Origin: Mesorhizobium sp. M1D.F.Ca.ET.043.01.1.1
Lineage (GTDB): Bacteria > Pseudomonadota > Alphaproteobacteria > Rhizobiales > Rhizobiaceae
NCBI RefSeq assembly: GCF_003952385.1
Contig: NZ_CP034444.1
Coordinates: 5,717,001-5,781,000 of the forward strand
Length of the DNA stretch: 64,000 nucleotides
Direction: 5' to 3'
The position numbers were made by a program, and so were the translations under genes. Shown piece after piece: positions 62,609 through 64,000 of the stretch (positions within the stretch are counted from its first letter, which is position 1; each line of letters opens with the position of its first letter). The notes beneath the pieces are model-generated. The model made no database searches, had not been told where the DNA came from, and saw only the letters and a program-made list of their open reading frames with translations.

Positions 62609-63667
62609 ATGCGCATTGCCCATGTCGCGCCGCTCTATGAGTCCGTCCCCCCGAGATTTTATGGCGGCACGGAGCGGATCGTCTCCTATCTCACCGAAGC
62701 GCTGGTGGAACTGGGTCACGATGTGACGCTGTTCGCGAGCGGCGACAGCGAGACATCGGCGCGGCTGGTGCCCGGCCGCGACCAGGCTATACGCCTCGAC
62801 CCGCGGCCGAAGAAATCGGAGATCGCGGCGCATCTGGCAATGCTTTGCGATGTGCGCGAACGGGCCGGCGAGTTCGACGTCATCCACTTCCATCTCAGCC
62901 ATTTCGTGCATTTCCCGTTCTTCGAGCATATGGCGGGACGGACGGTGACGACGCCGCATGGCAGGCTCGACTATGTCGACCTGGCGCCGGCCTACACGCG
63001 CTTTCCGCGCTTTCCGATGATCTCCATCTCGCACGCCCAAAAGCGGGGATTGCCCCATGCCAACTGGCTGGCGACGATCCACCACGGGATCCCGGTCGAC
63101 GCCTATCCGCCGACCTACGAGAAGCCGGCCGGAGAGCCTTATCTCGCCTTTCTCGGACGACTTTCGCGCGACAAGCGGCCGGATCGGGCGATCGAGATCG
63201 CGCGGCGTTCGGGATTGAAGCTGAAGCTGGCGGCCAAGATCGGCGACGACGACCGCGCCTATTTTCACGACCGTATCGAGGCGCTCATCGACGGCGACCG
63301 CATCGACTATGTCGGCGAGATCGCGGAAGACGAGAAGGCCGAGTTTCTCGGCAACGCCGCGGGCCTGCTGTTTCCCATCGACTGGCCGGAGCCGTTCGGC
63401 CTGGCTCCGATCGAGGCCATGGCTTGCGGCACGCCGGTGATCGCCTGGAATTGCGGCGCCTTGCCGGAGATAATCGACCAGGGCGTGACCGGTTTCGTCG
63501 TCGACACGGTCGAAGACGCGGCCGCGGCGGTGCCGGCCCTGACCCAGCTCGACCGGCGGCAGGTGAGGGCGGTCTTCGAAAAGCGGTTTTCGGCCACTAG
63601 GATGGCGGGCGACTACCTTGCCGCCTATATGCGCCTGATCGGTGCTCATGCGGTCAAGGCTTCGTGA
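62609..63667 (+). CDS. Glycosyltransferase family 4 protein
   Basis: The 352-aa GT-B enzyme begins MRIAHVAPLYESVPPRFYGG and has the acceptor-side motif GGTERIVSYLTEALVELGHD. The donor site contains FLGRLSRDKRPDRAIEIA and the EX7E motif EPFGLAPIEAMACGTPVI. It resembles small GT4 proteins found beside glycogen- or trehalose-type genes in rhizobia. A TTGAGGGA site precedes ATG 62609. The next gene encodes a debranching-type glucosidase, so the two may act on an alpha-glucan or oligosaccharide. Confidence 0.87.
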   Translation: MRIAHVAPLYESVPPRFYGGTERIVSYLTEALVELGHDVTLFASGDSETSARLVPGRDQAIRLDPRPKKSEIAAHLAMLCDVRERAGEFDVIHFHLSHFVHFPFFEHMAGRTVTTPHGRLDYVDLAPAYTRFPRFPMISISHAQKRGLPHANWLATIHHGIPVDAYPPTYEKPAGEPYLAFLGRLSRDKRPDRAIEIARRSGLKLKLAAKIGDDDRAYFHDRIEALIDGDRIDYVGEIAEDEKAEFLGNAAGLLFPIDWPEPFGLAPIEAMACGTPVIAWNCGALPEIIDQGVTGFVVDTVEDAAAAVPALTQLDRRQVRAVFEKRFSATRMAGDYLAAYMRLIGAHAVKAS

Positions 63668-63709
63668 ACCATATGCCTTAGGGGGGCGCAGCTAGCGAAG
63701 AGGTTTAGA

Positions 63710-64000
63710 ATGATGGAACTCGACGAGCGCAAGCTCGATCCCGCCGTGGCCCTTGCCTCGCTGGACGAAACCGCGCCACGGGAACCACATCGGCTGTTCG
63801 CGCTCAAACAGGGCGACTGTTTCGTCGTCGCGGACGCCTATGGCGAAATCAGGGGCGCCGGCGACGGTTTCTTTCGCGATGACACCCGCGTCCTGTCCGA
63901 ATTCCGCCTGACCGTCGGCGGCAGGCAGATGTCGCTGCTCGGTGCCTCGCTCAGCCAGGACAACGTGCTGTTCACCAGCAACCTGACCAACCTGCCTATC
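63710..64000 (+). CDS. Amylo-alpha-1,6-glucosidase-like protein, N-terminal part
   Basis: The frame from ATG 63710 (GAAGAGG six bases upstream) stays open to the window edge for 97 codons. The peptide contains LFALKQGDCFVVADAYGEIR, GDGFFRDDTRVLSEFRL and the following SLLGASLSQDNVLFTSNLTN, the N-terminal glycogen-debranching domain found in bacterial amylo-alpha-1,6-glucosidase-type proteins. The catalytic domain would lie beyond the window. It follows the GT4 gene by 42 bases and is probably co-transcribed. Confidence 0.85.
   Translation, partial: MMELDERKLDPAVALASLDETAPREPHRLFALKQGDCFVVADAYGEIRGAGDGFFRDDTRVLSEFRLTVGGRQMSLLGASLSQDNVLFTSNLTNLPI

Noticed and set aside
1..64000. tRNA, rRNA, insertion sequence, prophage or CRISPR features
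   Set aside because: No cloverleaf-like sequence, transposase or integrase motif, or spaced repeat array was seen on either strand.

Overview
The window looks like chromosomal DNA of a GC-rich alphaproteobacterium of the Rhizobiales, most probably Mesorhizobium or a close relative. The reasons are the ExoY/ExoF/ExoP-type exopolysaccharide genes, the NasS/NasT nitrate circuit, the high density of ABC uptake operons, and a dispersed intergenic repeat of a type I associate with Mesorhizobium. The genus is an inference from gene content and base composition. I see no tRNA, rRNA, CRISPR array or insertion sequence.

Region 1 (1-24.4 kb) is a cell-surface polysaccharide locus. It holds an ExoY-like initiating sugar transferase, a Wzy-like polymerase/ligase, a Wzx-like flippase, an ExoF/Wza-like export protein, an ExoP/Wzc-like chain-length regulator with tyrosine autokinase, a GT4 glycosyltransferase, a sulfotransferase and a beta-helix protein. 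Regulatory genes are a LuxR-type protein with a degenerate receiver domain and a NusG-like specialised elongation factor directly downstream of the exoP-like gene. A less familiar sub-cluster sits inside it: a PqqD/HPr-kinase-like fusion, a nucleotidyltransferase, and a small Gly/His/Pro-tailed protein that carries a one-base frameshift (8.2-10.7 kb). A cadherin-repeat protein (10.9-12.9 kb) and a protein combining a possible nucleotidyltransferase with a thymidylate-kinase-like domain complete the region.

Region 2 (24.8-29.7 kb) holds a Crp/Fnr-type regulator, an FAD oxidoreductase divergent from a class III aminotransferase, and a GlxA-type AraC regulator broken by a nonsense codon and a frameshift.

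Region 3 (29.7-42.5 kb, minus strand) is a complete nitrate assimilation locus: nasT-nasS, nrtA-nrtB-nrtD (ABC uptake), an MFS nitrate transporter, nirB, nirD and nasA. Two near-identical control cassettes precede nrtA and the MFS-nirBD-nasA operon. Each has a palindrome, a sigma-54 promoter 139-140 bp further on, an ANTAR-type hexaloop hairpin and an intrinsic terminator, as expected for NtrC-like activation followed by NasT antitermination. A chimeric junction (start of nirB joined to the end of nasS) and a 54-codon truncated nrtA show that the second cassette arose by tandem duplication, after which the duplicated nrtABD genes were lost or replaced by the MFS gene.

Region 4 (42.8-49 kb) is a sugar or polyol catabolic operon: an AraC regulator, a sugar-type ABC importer, two SDR dehydrogenases and the C-terminal relic of a third. 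Region 5 (49-55 kb, minus strand) is an unusual operon with a TPP-dependent enzyme (frameshifted), a 958-aa fusion of a catalase-like domain to an alpha-dioxygenase-like heme peroxidase, and a nitroreductase-like protein; fatty-acid alpha-oxidation or oxylipin chemistry is a reasonable hypothesis. Region 6 (55.2-62.5 kb) pairs a MocR regulator and a D-amino-acid-dehydrogenase-like enzyme with a divergent polyamine-type ABC importer; repeated operator-like sites lie between them. The right edge has a GT4 glycosyltransferase and the start of a glycogen-debranching-type glucosidase.
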